Source of the DNA: Sorghum bicolor
Lineage: Eukaryota > Streptophyta > Magnoliopsida > Poales > Poaceae
Assembly: GCF_000003195.3 (NCBI RefSeq)
Contig: NC_012873.2
Coordinates: forward strand, 45,405,061-45,469,060
Direction: 5' to 3'
DNA length: 64,000 nt
Shown here: positions 45,193 through 57,175 of the stretch, piece after piece
Position numbering within the stretch: position 1 is the first letter of the stretch
Layout: each line of letters starts with the position of its first letter
Made by a program: the position numbers and the translations under genes
The notes under the pieces: model-generated
Told to the model about the DNA's origin: nothing
Databases searched by the model: none
Seen by the model: only the letters and a program-made list of their open reading frames with translations

Positions 45193-46777
45193 TGTTGACG
45201 GTGGATATACCATAGAAATCCACATACAAAACATCGTCAACATGCCTCGGTTGCAAGGGGAAACGACATGACATGAACATATTTTATCCATAACTAGTTC
45301 CACTTGTACTCTTAGCTTGTTTATGCAGGAACAACAAATTCAAGACATTATTTGACAAAGCCAACATCAGAATCATCAAGAGGAGATCGAGGGGACAACA
45401 GGTGACACCCTGGGCCCACAGGGAGGGGGTCGCCCGACCCCTCTTTGGTGGGACCCAGGTGTGCCACCTAGTCCACCGACATAAGGGACCCCTGTGGACA
45501 CTGCTGGTGGGCCCAGAGGCCCAGAAGTGGGGTCGCCCGACCCCACATCAAAGGCGGTTCCAGGGTCGGTGGCCTCCCACCGACCTTCCCCACATGTCCC
45601 ACATGTTGATTTGCCCCTGCCGTTGATCAAATGGCGGTTGTGAGGTCGGTTTGATCCAAGGGTGGAGAGAAGATGTCACGCGGATCGATGACGTGGCGAT
45701 GGAGTAACCCCTACTCCATCTCCCTCTATAAAAGGCAGCCTCCATCCTTCATTTCAAGTGTGCAATTCCAAGGCCAAGTGCATTACAAGTTCCAAGCATA
45801 CAAGTAGAGTAGTAGTTAGTCTAGAGTGGGAGTTAGAGTCGAGTCGAGCGAAGCTCGGGGTCTCCGGAGTCGTCTTCTGGAGAGTCTGGTATAGCTCTTG
45901 TACCTTTCTACTTTTGTAAGACTTTCCTTTTATTAATATATTATTCTTACTTTACTTTACTGAGTTCTTACTTAGTGCAAGTCTTTTAGTCTTGTTGTGC
46001 ATTTACTTTAGTAATATAGTTGTCTTAGTGAAGTTAGTGACCTGTAACCACTCCTGTGTGTGCATCATCGTCCTATCTTGTATAGGAGCTCTAGCTAGCT
46101 GCAACTAGTTAGCGTTGTAGGATTAAGTGTGAGCGTGGTGCTCATACTTAAGATTACCTTTGATTACCGCTGGCTTGAACGGAAAGTAGGAGCGCACTCC
46201 CTAGTAGGTGACAGATCGTGGGCGGCATTAGGTTCTCCTCACGTACAGGCTAGTTCTTAAAAGGTAAGGCGTCCATAAGCCCAATAGTCGCTTTCGGTAA
46301 GGGGTTAGGTGAAAAACCTTCTAAGCGTCTTACCAGCTCGGCTATCCCTCGCACACAGTTAGTAAGGCTCTAGTGTAGTTAAGGCAATTATCTATTAAAG
46401 TAAGTCACAGAAGTCAAGTTAGATACATAGGAGTCCTTTACTCACTCGTTGTCCTCCCACCTAGCTAACTCTACCATTTACCTTTAGCATAGGACCTTGG
46501 ATTCACCACTACCCTTCCTATTCGTTATTTACCACCCTTATTCACTAGTTGATACTAGATAACTCAAGGAATCTCATTCCCCTTTTTGTTAAACACACTT
46601 AGCCGCTTTCCCTTGGGAAAATATAAATTACGATACCTTGGAATACTCCTTGGTGAAGTGCTACAGCGGTACATTCTGTGCGCTTGCGGAATTATCCAAT
46701 AGTAAATAGAGTTACCCTACCAGGGCACTACTGGCGCCGTCGCCGATATCCGGTGGTTGCGTTAAGAAGTGTCAACA
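45193..46777 (+). repeat. 3' LTR of element F (1585 bp)
   Basis: Near-identical partner of 37563-39147. The six differences I read (offset 7630) are all transitions: at 37605, 37716, two between 38080 and 38095, one near 38236 and one near 39037. Confidence 0.92.
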
Positions 46778-47079
46778 GTGGTCGCCCCTGATAGTGTGGG
46801 GCGCCCGCCCCTACCCTATGGCAGGTGGCCCCACCTTTCAGGTGGTGTCTTCCCAAGCCTTCTGGAGTATTCCTGAGTTGACATTTCATGTGATCTCTCT
46901 ATGTAAATCTGACATGTGGACCTCCTTTTGTTCTTATTCTGATAACCCCCTACAGAAATAGACAATCACCAAAACTTGTGGAATTCAAGTGATAACCTCT
47001 ATAGCTAGATAGTATTCTTATTTTAATCCTTTCTCATGCTATGTTGACGGTTAAAAAGTGTACTTATCTACCATCAACA
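46778..47079 (-). repeat. E1 3' LTR, right piece
   Basis: Starts with the GTGGT duplication and continues the LTR broken at 37562. It aligns to about 51160-51471 (GGGCGCCCGCCC block, CCGATAACCCCCT, TAGACAA.CACCAAAACT). The minus-strand start is TGTTGATGGT, followed 18 bases later by ACCGTCAACA. Confidence 0.75.
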
Positions 47080-49833
47080 AACTCCCCCAAGCTTACCTTT
47101 TGCTCGTACCTGAGCAAAGATAGACTCAGTAATGGATCAGGAGTTGCTACAATACTTTCACGCCTCACAAGTACATAAGCATTCAAACAAGGACTATCCT
47201 CCAGATTAGAGTGAACTATTCTGACTCAAGACTCACCCATATGACCTTTAACCATGGAGCTTATAGCTATCACTTAGGTCTTGAGCAGTTGAAAGACAGA
47301 ACAGTTAAGTCAAGCACTATGATACTTACTCTTTGATCAACTATTATTCCAGAGTTTTGCAAGATTTTCAAATAAAACTCAGAGTTTCCTTGTATGACAC
47401 TTTCTAGTCTCTCATATGTGGTATTTTTGGATCCTCTCCAAGGCAAGTGAGTATGCCTTCTCTCTCCTCTCAGAATATGTGGTATTTGTATCACTAAGAC
47501 ATAGTTGCCTTCTTTCTCTCACCCTACTTCTAATTGGCTTATGTGGAGCTCATAGGTGGGAAAGACAATTCAAACCTACTTGCATGTGTTGCATAGTTAA
47601 ACCGTGGATCCAGAGAAACTAATCATACAATCAAGTCATATGTGCATGTGAGTGCAGTGAATGAAGTGAATGATAAGAATGAGAGGGGTGATAACTGATG
47701 GTGAATATCTAATTCTACATTTGCTCATTGGGGATAACATACCTCCCTAATCTGAGAACAAGGACTTGGCTGTCTTTCTTTTCTTTTGCATTGGGACTTT
47801 TGTCCTTTCTTTCTTTTTTCTCATTTTTTAAACAGAGATCAGCCAACCCTTTTAATGCACTAATAGCAGTAGGGAGCATCAACTGAAATAATTGGAGCTT
47901 TATTGGATAAGTAGAATAAGACATTTAATATTTTTGGGTGTCTTCTCCCAGTGTAGGAGTAGAACATTTTCTAAGTGGATGTGGAATGTGGATGGGTAAA
48001 CGTACTCCCAGGGTAGAAATAGTAGAGTGTAGTGCGTATATGTGGGTGGTACTTCCAGGAACAGAAGTAGCACATGGTGAATGTGGTGGATGTAAGTGGT
48101 TGCGTACTTCTAAGGACAGAAGTAGCTAAGATCAATGGATGGAGAGCACATAATTTGACTTTAACTGCATGACTAGTTCCTTAGGGTCTACACAGCTTAA
48201 CTACCCTCCATGCTTATCGGTTGAAATATAAGTGGAGGTTTCCTAATCTAGTAAACATGATTATTTGGTTGTGGTAGGAATTTTAAGCTCTCATCATAAA
48301 AGAACTCATCATGTAGCAATTTAAGATTTTTAAAAATAAAATTCTCCAGAACTCTAGCATCTTTAGGAGTAAGACTGATAGCAGCTCAAAACCTTCCTAT
48401 ATCATATCCGTCAACTACCTAGACTTAGATCAAGCATTTGCTACCCACAGGTTTCAGGTTGAGAGCAAAATCTTAAGTCTAAATAGTTGTGTCTAAAACT
48501 CAGAAGAGTACAAGGTTGAAAACTAGATACTTGCAAGGAATTAGGCAGAGCAACTATTCATCATCTCCATATAAGAGTTTATTCTAGAGGTTCGTTTTAA
48601 TAGATTTAATAAAAGCTCTCCTAGCAAGATTAAATATGAAAGATAAAACATTTATTGGGTTTCTATTTTTATCTTGTCATAACGCACTAGGAATAAATTG
48701 ATAAGTGAGTAAGGGATACTTAGCTTGGCATACGGGAGTTGCCCTCCCCCAAGCTAGATGTTGACATAGTGTGCTGAGATTGCTGACGGGCAGTGAAGGC
48801 ATACAGATCCTCCTAGAGTATCATAGGTACTTGCTATCAGAAACAACACTTGCCTGGTGCAAATAGTACTCTGATAAGGGACAAGATGTTCTTCTGCCTT
48901 TAGTTCTTCTTGATCCTTTGAAGCCTGCGAAGCTCAAATAGACAACAAAGCTTGTGGAACTAATTAAGCGTTAGTAATAAACCTCTAAGCTTTGGGAGTC
49001 TATAACTTTCCTATACCCATTTATCTTTTAGTAGGATTAGTATATTTTTATGCATTTTAGATTTATGATATGTAGACATGAAAATAAACATGCTAAAAAA
49101 TTAGTCTTGTGCCACCACAGTAGATAAGTGTGTGAGCTGTTGCATCACACATTAAATACATGGGGCTTCGTAGTTTTCTAGATGTAGTGCAATAAATATT
49201 TATTCTCTTTTCTAATGCATAAATAATAAAAATGCAACTACTAATGCAGTTAAGAGAAATAAATATGCTTAAAGGAAAATACAGATAAATACCAAGTTAC
49301 CTCTTGGCGTGGCGTTTGGTGATTTTAAGTCCTCAAAATAGGACATCTTACCATGTTAATTCTTAGGTGCTTTATCTGGTCCCAAAGGTGGAGACCATAA
49401 TAGTTACACCTCTTAAGATGGTGTCACCTATGTTTATTGCTCTTCCAGCAGGTTGGAGTCAAGTACTAGTTCTGGGAGCTGGCAACATATTCGCTCGGTG
49501 TGCATGTTCATAGGTCTCCAGGATCTTCACTTGTAAGATTCTCGGGGAGTTGACTAACATGTGTCCTGCTCATAGAGACAAGGCAGAGATCAAGTGTATG
49601 GGCTCTATTGGTGGGAAAACTCCAATAGAACCAAAAGGTTTGTTCATTATACTCTAGCCTTTGGCACATTGAACGAGATAAAGTTGATGTTTATGCATTT
49701 TGCTCAATCTAAACATGGGTGATAGGAACAAATGATTAGCAAGCTTGTAGCATTAAAACACTTGGCCGATCAGATTACTTAGCATTATGGAAGGATGGTC
49801 TATCTATGCATATAACTTCATAATTATGACTAT
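47080..49833 (-). mobile_element. E1 interior: non-coding deletion derivative of an Athila-like element
   Basis: The minus-strand polypurine tract TAAGCTTGGGGGAGTT lies at 47080-47095. The first ~2.2 kb align with the 3' non-coding region of E2 (51472-53600). The sequence up to 49833 has no gag or pol motif. No primer site is seen next to the LTR at 49834, so the 5' part of the interior has been lost. No gene is supported. Confidence 0.65.
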
Positions 49834-51471
49834 TGTTGGGCATTCTTAACGTCACTACCAAAAGTAGACTTAGTTTTCTAATTCTGATAACGGCGCCAAA
49901 AATGAAAAACCTATCCCTCATGCCACTTAAGCCAAGTTGTCATCCCCAACATGACATAAGAGACGTGATATTGAAATATGCAATTGCTCTTCTAAATAAA
50001 TAACAAATGGGATCAGCAAGCGCACAGATTAATACCGATGTAGCATTTTAACCGGAAAGTATTCCAGGTATCGTTATTTATATTTTTACCACTGGGAAGG
50101 GATTAGTAATCATCAATGTTGATAATAGAATGGAATATAGAATTGAGTATCTATCATTGCATGTATAATTGAGAGCATCTATCTATCTCTTTCATACAGA
50201 ATAAGTGTCACATAAAGGATATACAAAGTAATGAATGGTGACAAAAATAATTAATCTGATTAGCATAACTTAGCCACATATAAATATGATAAGCACCTCA
50301 ATTAGATATTCTAGCAAGTCATTAGCATGGAATTAGGACGAACTACAAGAATATTTCCTAAGTTATTCTTAACTATACAGTCTAGCATATCATAGTTAGT
50401 GCAATTATAATTAGCAATCATTGTGAGACAAGATTACGCCCATGCATAGTGATATTATCAAGGAATATGAGAAACATCGCAATCACTCCCCTGTAATAAT
50501 GTTGCTCTGCCAGCCCTATACACGAGAGGGGGACTATATAAGAATCAATGGAGCTGTCACTACCACGAACTACCCCGCGATCTAGCATATAGGGTACAAT
50601 CGTAGGTAAATACGGTATAAGCACCACGCCTACACAATATCTTTCATTTACCCATGGATCCGATGGATAAACGCTATACGATCCTAAACATGTATATAAT
50701 TCCAATCTAACTAAGCCAAGTATATAACTATGAAAACTAAGAACAATATAATTACAAATATAAATAAGTAGAGCAAAGTCATAATCAATATATTGAAGTA
50801 GAACAAAGTCATATTCATAATATTGAAGAACAAAGATGAACAATTGAAGAACAATAGAGAATTACCAAGAATCCTCTTGACAGATCTAGAAACCAATCGA
50901 AGATTGACTCCTTCTAGTTCTAATCCTATGTAGCTATGCTAATCTAGAGATCTAATTGATGTGGTGGCTCTAGGGCTTGATCAGAGGCTTCTTCTCCCTA
51001 ATGAATAATGAATTAGGGTTGAGAGGTGCTCTCCTCCAGGGGCTAGGGGGTCTGGTTATATAGTCCTTCCAAGTGAATGTGGGCCGTCGGATCAAACCGA
51101 CATTGATTGAACGGTTATCCTTGATGCTTTAGGTCGGTGGAGCGTGATCCCCGAAGAGGACTCTGATTGGGCACCAAAGGGGGGCGGGCGCCCTGGTCTC
51201 TAGGGCGGGCGCCCTGGGCCAGGACCCGTTCTACCTCCGCTTCGTTCTCGTGGCTTCTGGAGTCTTCTAGATGATAGAAAATTGTGCAGTACGTTAATAT
51301 CTTTATGTAAACCCGACGTGTGGGCCTTTCTTCCGTATTTCCCGATAACCCCCTCCAGAAATAGACAAACACCAAAACTCGTGGAATTCTGTTAGATAAA
51401 ACCCTAAGTCTGGGTGTCGGTTGCATTTGGATCCTTTTCTTTGTTTATTTGATAATTAAGGACCGTCAACA
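49834..51471 (-). repeat. LTR shared by E1 (as 5' LTR) and E2 (as 3' LTR), about 1638 bp
   Basis: On the minus strand it starts TGTTGACGGTCC after the E2 polypurine tract and ends AATGCCCAACA. A TATATAA box is near 51057-51063 on the minus strand. A primer-site-like TGGCGCCGTTATC lies inside near 49885-49897, as in the element F LTR. Two direct copies of AGGGCGGGCGCCCTGG-like sequence lie near 51180-51220. Confidence 0.7.
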
Positions 51472-52967
51472 AACTCCCCCAAGCTTACCTCTTGCTCGTC
51501 CCTGAGCAAGGATAATCTCAGTGATGGATCAGACGTTGTTGTAATGCCTTTAAAAATTGACGGTACACATGCTTCTAAATGAGGTCTCATCTCTGAGTTA
51601 GAGTAAACTATCAAGACTTAAAACATATTCATTTTACCTTTTACCATGAGACTTGTAACCGTCACTTCTGTCTTGAGTAGTTAAAAGATAGAACGGTCTA
51701 GTCAAGTGCCATGTCTCTTATTCTTGATCAGCTATAGCCCTAGAGTTTTTGCAGATTTTCAAACAAAACTCAGAGATTCCTTGTATGACTCTCTCAGATC
51801 TCTCTTTTATGGTGTTTCTGGATCCTTACCAAGGCAGTGATGATATATGCCTTCTCTCAAAATATGTAGTATTTGTGATATAAGGCATAGTGACATTGCC
51901 TTCTCCACCCTACTCTAATAAGGTTTTTGATATCTGGAGCTCATAGGTGGGAGATAAAGTATACAAGCCAATAAGTCAAATCAAGATGTGCAGATGTGGC
52001 GAATGAATAGTGTATGGTGATGATGGTGATAACAATGGTGAAAGTGTAATTCTACTTTTGCTCTTTTGAGGGGATACATACCTTTCTTGCTCTTTTGAAA
52101 CTTGAGGAAGATGAGATGCTCTATATTTTCTTTTTCTTTCCTCTCAGGTGGGTATTTTGTACCCCTAATTCTACTGTCGGACACTTGTCCATTTTTACCT
52201 CTCATCTCACTTTTTCTCTTCTTTCGAGGTTCCTGGTACTTGCCCCTTTTTATTTCCTCGTATACTTTTTCTTCTTCCTTTTTTAGAGCACTCATCTCCT
52301 AAAATAATATAGCAAGTGGTAGTAACCAAGATAAGTTGAGCATTTATTTCATAGGGAAAAACAGAAGTATTTTTGGCTATTCTCTCCCGGATTAGGAGTA
52401 GAATATTTTTGGGTGGTTTTGGAGATGGAAATGAGTGGATATATGTGGATGCGTACTTCCGGAGTAGAAAGCAGCATATGTGAGTGAACATGCAAGTGAA
52501 TCTTGATTTTAACCACATGACAAGCTCCTAAGGGTCTACACAGCTTGACCACACACAATGCTCATAAGCAGTAAAAAGTAAATGTGTGGCTCAAAGTCTA
52601 GCAAGCATGTATATATGGCTGTGGTAGGAATTTAAACTCTCATCATAGAGGAACTCATCATGCAATATTTAAAAGATTTTCAAAGATAAAATTCTCCAGA
52701 ATTCTAGCATATCTAGGAATAGATAAACAGCAGCTCAACCTTCCCATATCGTATCCGTTAACAACTTAGACTTCAGATCAAGTTCTCTTCCCACAAGTTT
52801 AGGTTTAGAGTAAGCTTTAAATTATAACAGTTATGTCTAAACTTGAGAGAGAACTCAAATTTGAAAATGAGGCAGAGCAACTATTCATCATATCCATGCT
52901 AGAGTTTTATTATTAAGATTCAGTTTAGCATAAACACTTTATTTATTTATTAAGCACAATAAGCAAA

Positions 52968-53003
<36 letters not shown>

Positions 53004-53605
53004 ACAAAATCTTTATTTGGTTTTTTCATGGTTATGTATTTATATTTAATGTACTATAAGTATATAGATAGATAGAAATACTTATCGGGATAAATGGGGG
53101 TGCTCTCCCCCAAGCTGAATTTTGACGTAATTTCTCTTTATGTAGCTAGCAGGTGGCCGAGGTGTATTTGAAAGTCGGCAGCACCCTGACAGCAATTAGA
53201 ATGTCCTCCGTCTGCTAGTCTTCTTGATCCTTGAATTCTGTGGAGCTCAAATAGACAACAAAGCTTCGTGGATCTGATTAAGTGTTAGCATAAATATCTA
53301 GCCTTTATCATGTTGAGCCTCCTCAATAAATGTTACTCTCTATTTTTATATTGTCATTTTATAAAGCAGAAAAGAAATATTTTTTTATGCCACCACAGTG
53401 AATGTACTTATGGGTTTTATGCCACTCATATACTCACATGGGGCTTACTATTTTCTAACATTTTTATTTTCTTTTTAGGATAGTATGAACATAATTAACT
53501 AAGTAAACTATTTAAATATTTGAAAGAAAAAGGATAACTATCAAGTTTACCTTTTGGCAAGGCGTTCGGTGCATTTAAGTCCTCCGAACGGGACTCTCCG
53601 TTTTC
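51472..53605 (-). other. E2 3' non-coding region
   Basis: The polypurine tract AAGCTTGGGGGAGTT (minus) is at 51472-51486. The rest is AT-rich and carries no reading frame with retroelement similarity; like element F, this copy shows no RT or integrase. It includes an (AT)n run at 52970-53001. Confidence 0.65.
52970..53001. repeat. (AT)16 microsatellite
   Basis: Uninterrupted AT dinucleotide run, about 32 bp. Confidence 0.95.
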
Positions 53606-54618
53606 TCAGTTGTCCTGGGGTTCGTTGGGTGGCGTAGTCGGTTCTTCCAGAGGCGCCTCTTCTTCATGTATAGTTATCTTCTCTCTCCACACCTGACTTG
53701 GTGCTATGGTCTCCTTAGGATAATCTTGTTCAAGCTGTATGTCCTCTGACCTTATCACTTCTCCTTCATAGTCTGCCCATTCGTCCTTGATGATTTGCCT
53801 CTTCTGGTTGCGGTTGCGTCGTCTTCTTCTTGTCCTGACCTGCTTAGAGTCTTCAACGATATAGTTAGGGTCAGTAAAATAGTGGCGTACCTTCTCTGAG
53901 GGGAAGTGCATATGGACTTCTCTAGTTCCAATGTAGATGATTGCTTTAACGGTGCTGAGGAACGGTCTTCCAAGGATGATGGGTGGATCGTATTCGCCTT
54001 CTCCCATGTCAATAACCTGAAAGTATGTGTAGACAAAATGATCGTCTATTTTGACAGGGACATCAGTTACTGTACCTTTAACCTCTCGAAATGTCTGATC
54101 TGCCATCTAGAGCTGAATGTATGTTTGGTTTTGGGGCATGGTTTCGAACAAGAGCCTATAGGTGACTGCGGCCATTATGTTGACGCCCGATCCGGTGTCG
54201 CAAAACGTCTTGTAGAAGTTGTACCCATTTATGGAGCAATAGATGCTTGGCATTCCTGGGTCATCCTTCTTGGTCAGAAACGGTGACTTAAGTCGATGAT
54301 CTTGTCCTTCATGAACTGCAGTGACCATCTTAGCTGACTCGGTCCAAACTTTCTTGTTCCTGTTCCTCTTGTTGGTCCTCTTCCTTGATTCATGTCGAGA
54401 TTGCTCTGGGATTTGTGTAGTCTTGTTCTTGAAGGAAAACGTCTCCTTCCTCCCTTTGATGTAGAAACTGATCTTGGCAGCACTAGCGTAGATGACAGCT
54501 CCCGAGGTGTTTAAGAATGGCCTCCCTAAGATGATGGGTGCCCTCTCATCATTTCCGGTCTCTATCACCACGAAGTCTGCTGGGGCGTACAAGGTACCAA
54601 CTCGGACACAGAGGTTCT
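53606..54618 (-). pseudogene. E2 gag-protease C-terminal part with two protease units, interrupted
   Basis: On the minus strand, from 54618, the second half of a retropepsin-like domain appears first (YAPADFVVIETG, IILGRPFLNTSGAVIYA), then a basic linker (RKRTNKRNRNKK). A second, complete domain follows: FCDTGSGVNIMAAVTY, a UAG at 54107-54109, MADQTFREVKG, and IILGRPFLSTVKAIIYIG, then another basic tail (RTRRRRRNRNQKR) and a stop near 53606. The first half of unit one is cut off by the LTR starting at 54619. The UAG stands where element F has Gln (RLQMADQ). No RT follows. Confidence 0.75.
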
Positions 54619-55058
54619 TGTCACACCCATATTTTAAGAACAAAATAGGATGCATAAAAGACTCATATGTGCCCTAGAAACAGTCGCACACATAAATAGA
54701 CAAATCTCAAATGTACCATTGCAGTGTTTATTACATAGCGGAACAATAATAAATCACATAGTCTCATACAAAGATGATAACATAAAGTAAACATCGCTCT
54801 CGATGGAAGCTCCACACAGGGACAACATTGACTGGTTGATTCCAAACCTAGTACTCATAACGGTAGTCCTCATTCCAAGCATCATCATTATCATAACCTG
54901 GGGTGTTGGGAAATTGCAAGAGTGAGCACATATCGTACTCAACAAGTATAACCAGGGGTTCATGAGGCTCAAATAGCTGACACTGGTTTGACTGCATTTA
55001 GCTTTTAATAGTGGATAGCATGTTTAATCATTGGTTAGCAAATATCAAGGTAGCATAA
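54619..55058 (-). repeat. Partial LTR related to the LARD/Tekay-like LTR
   Basis: Starts TGTCACACCCATATTTTAAG inside the E2 protease. Segments such as TTTATTACA, GTACTCAACAAG and ACCAGGGG parallel the LARD LTR (23306 onward), suggesting minus orientation. It is cut at 55059 by element C, so length and target duplication cannot be judged. Confidence 0.55.
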
Positions 55059-55519
55059 TGTGGGGGTCTAAACCCCTATACCCTTACGGCTAGACTTGGG
55101 CTGGGAGACTTGGCCCATTACGAGACAAGTTCGAGGCTTGATCCGACAGCTCGGAGTTTCGTGCAAGGAAACAAGACGTGGAGATCAAGCAGGATTCTAG
55201 TCAGTTGAAATAGGAATTGATATCGAACTATCTATGGCAATTGTAACCGACTAGGATTAGTTTCTAGATCTGTAACCCTGCCCTCCGGACTATATAAGGA
55301 GAGGCAAGGGACCCCCCTAGGACATCATTATTCTCTCAACACAAATCAATACAATAAGACGCAGGACGTAGGTATTACGCCAGCTCGGCGGCCGAACCTG
55401 GATAAAAAGCTTGTCCGTGTCTTGCGTCACCATCGAGTTCGTAGCTTGCGCACCGTCTACCGATAAACTACTACCGTGGGTATACCCCAAGGTAGACTGC
55501 CGACCAGCTTTTGTCGACA
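55059..55519 (+). repeat. 5' LTR of element C (461 bp)
   Basis: Begins TGTGGGGGTCTAAACCCCTA and ends TTTTGTCGACA. TATATAAG is at 55291-55298. The start is the typical Retand/Tat LTR terminus. Only one LTR is visible. Confidence 0.8.
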
Positions 55520-55520
55520 G

Positions 55521-55538
55521 TGGTGCGCCAGGTAGGGG
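55521..55538 (+). other. Primer-binding site of element C
   Basis: TGGTGCGCCAGGTAGGGG, one base after the LTR; it differs from the element A site by one base. The tRNA is not assigned. Confidence 0.7.
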
Positions 55539-55567
55539 GTGTGCGTACAGCTTTTCCGGCGAACAAG

Positions 55568-57175
55568 ATGGTCACCGTTCCAGCTTCCGCGGCCGTGCCT
55601 GAAGGCCTCACGTTCACTGTCGGCCAGATCACGTGGACGACTTGCGGCGGTGGCCTCACAGCCACGGTTTCGGAAGAAACCCAGATCCAATCTGGGATGA
55701 CGGCGGCATCGGCTCCGACCACGCAAATGCTGGCGCCGAGCACCCGACCACCGCTACCGCGCTACAAGGGAAAGAAGATCGATGGCTCGGATCTTCTTCG
55801 AGCCCTTGATCGCGCTGATTCGAAGCTTCTCGAAGCTTCCCGACTAGTAGATGGGATCTCGTGTCAGCCTGACCAAGCCGCGCCGACGGGTTTTTTCAAC
55901 TCCTACCGGCCAACTCGTGTCGTCACACACGAACGGCTGGGAACGTCTCTAACGATAACCTCCACCCCCTCAGGACGGTCTGTTAAGCTCGAGGCTAATC
56001 CGGAGCAAGGTTATCCTTGCGGTCTGAACAACTCGGCCCCTCTCTACTCGTGGCACATCCAATCCCTCTTCAACGAGGCTGGTTGGTTGCCAAAGTGGAG
56101 CGGTCGACCAGCTCTTCACTACGTCAACATGGTGACGATCCAAGAACTACGGGACGGCCAGGTTTCCAGCACAAATTCGAGCACCGGTTCCATTCCTACT
56201 GAAGTCATAAACTCTGAGGACGAGGACTACGACCTGGATTTGCCACCATATCCTCTGGGTTTCTCTCGTTTCCCGGTCTTCCCACCCCGGCGAGGGGACC
56301 TCATTTTCAACGTCAGCGTCGAAGAGCCAGTCATTGATGGAGAAACAGATGAGCAAAGGCAGCTCCGTGAGCAGCGCAATGCCGACCGCGCCCGACGACG
56401 CGCGGACGAAGAACGCCAACTCCCGCCGCATAATCTCACCGATGCCTTCGACATGGTCGGGGATCAGCCAGTCTACAAAACGCCAAGCTTCAACGTGGCC
56501 GTCGCCATGGCCAATTTGGATCGACTCCCCGATACTCCCGAATGCCAGGGCGTCCGATCCAGCGTTCGAGCACACCTGATCGCTGCGATGGGACAGACAG
56601 CCACTCTGCTCAAAAGAGTCCAAGCTATCTCCTATGTAGAGGTCTCCTCCGACCAGACCCATCGTAGCCGGACCTCACCACAACCCAGCGACCACCACCG
56701 CAGCCGTTCCCCTAACGATCATCGAAAAGATTCACGGCGTGACAATGGTGGTCGGGACGCTGGCGGTTACCGCGAACAGAATCGCAGGCGTGGTCAGGAA
56801 GTAAACCAGCACAGGGATCTCCGATACAATATCCCTCCCAAAGACGCCCGGGACCGCATAAATAGGCGCACCACGGAAAGAGCAGTTCACAAAAACCTGT
56901 GTCGCATTGAGTACGATGCAACGCACGGTCCTCCGGGCTTGAGGCAGTTCTCTTCACACCTCCGCCAGGTCGTGTGGCCCCGCAATTTCAAGCTCGAAAA
57001 ACTCAAAAAATACGACGGCAAGGAAAACCCAGAGAACTGGATCACTCTTTACGAGATCGCCGTCCGATTAGCAGCAGGAGATGAGCACGTCATGGCCAAC
57101 TACTTCCCAGTAGTCCTCGACCAGGCTGGTCACCAGTGGCTCCTAGGCCTGCCCGAGGACTCTTTCGACTCCTAG
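55568..57175 (+). pseudogene. Element C gag, N-terminal part (stop at a conserved Trp position)
   Basis: The first ATG is at 55568 (MVTVPASAAVPEGLTFTVGQ). The long variable N-terminal region is Arg/Asp-rich, then the capsid-like core follows near residue 460 of the frame: FKLEKLKKYDGKENPENWI, VMANYFPVVL, HQWLLGLPEDSF. The ORF ends at UAG 57173-57175. Family members usually read Ser-Trp-Glu-Glu here, so TGG to TAG is likely. The gag continues in the same frame after the stop. Confidence 0.8.

Larger units (their letters stand above)
37563..46777 (+). mobile_element. Element F: intact young Athila-lineage-like element without polymerase
   Basis: 9215 bp with two 1585-bp LTRs, flanking GTGGT duplications, an 18-bp tRNA-Asp primer site and a 3' polypurine tract. 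It encodes an intact gag-protease ORF (39291-41354) and an intact second ORF (42444-43799). The remaining 1.1-kb and 1.4-kb intervals have no RT, RNase H or integrase sequence. The LTRs differ at six positions by my line-by-line reading, all transitions and no indel. Gag and the second ORF resemble Athila-lineage proteins. It must have moved using enzymes from another element. Confidence 0.88.

Noticed and set aside
50418..50843. 141-codon Tyr/Ile-rich minus-strand frame
   Set aside because: Lies in AT-rich LTR sequence of the E family; hydrophobic by composition, no support as a gene.
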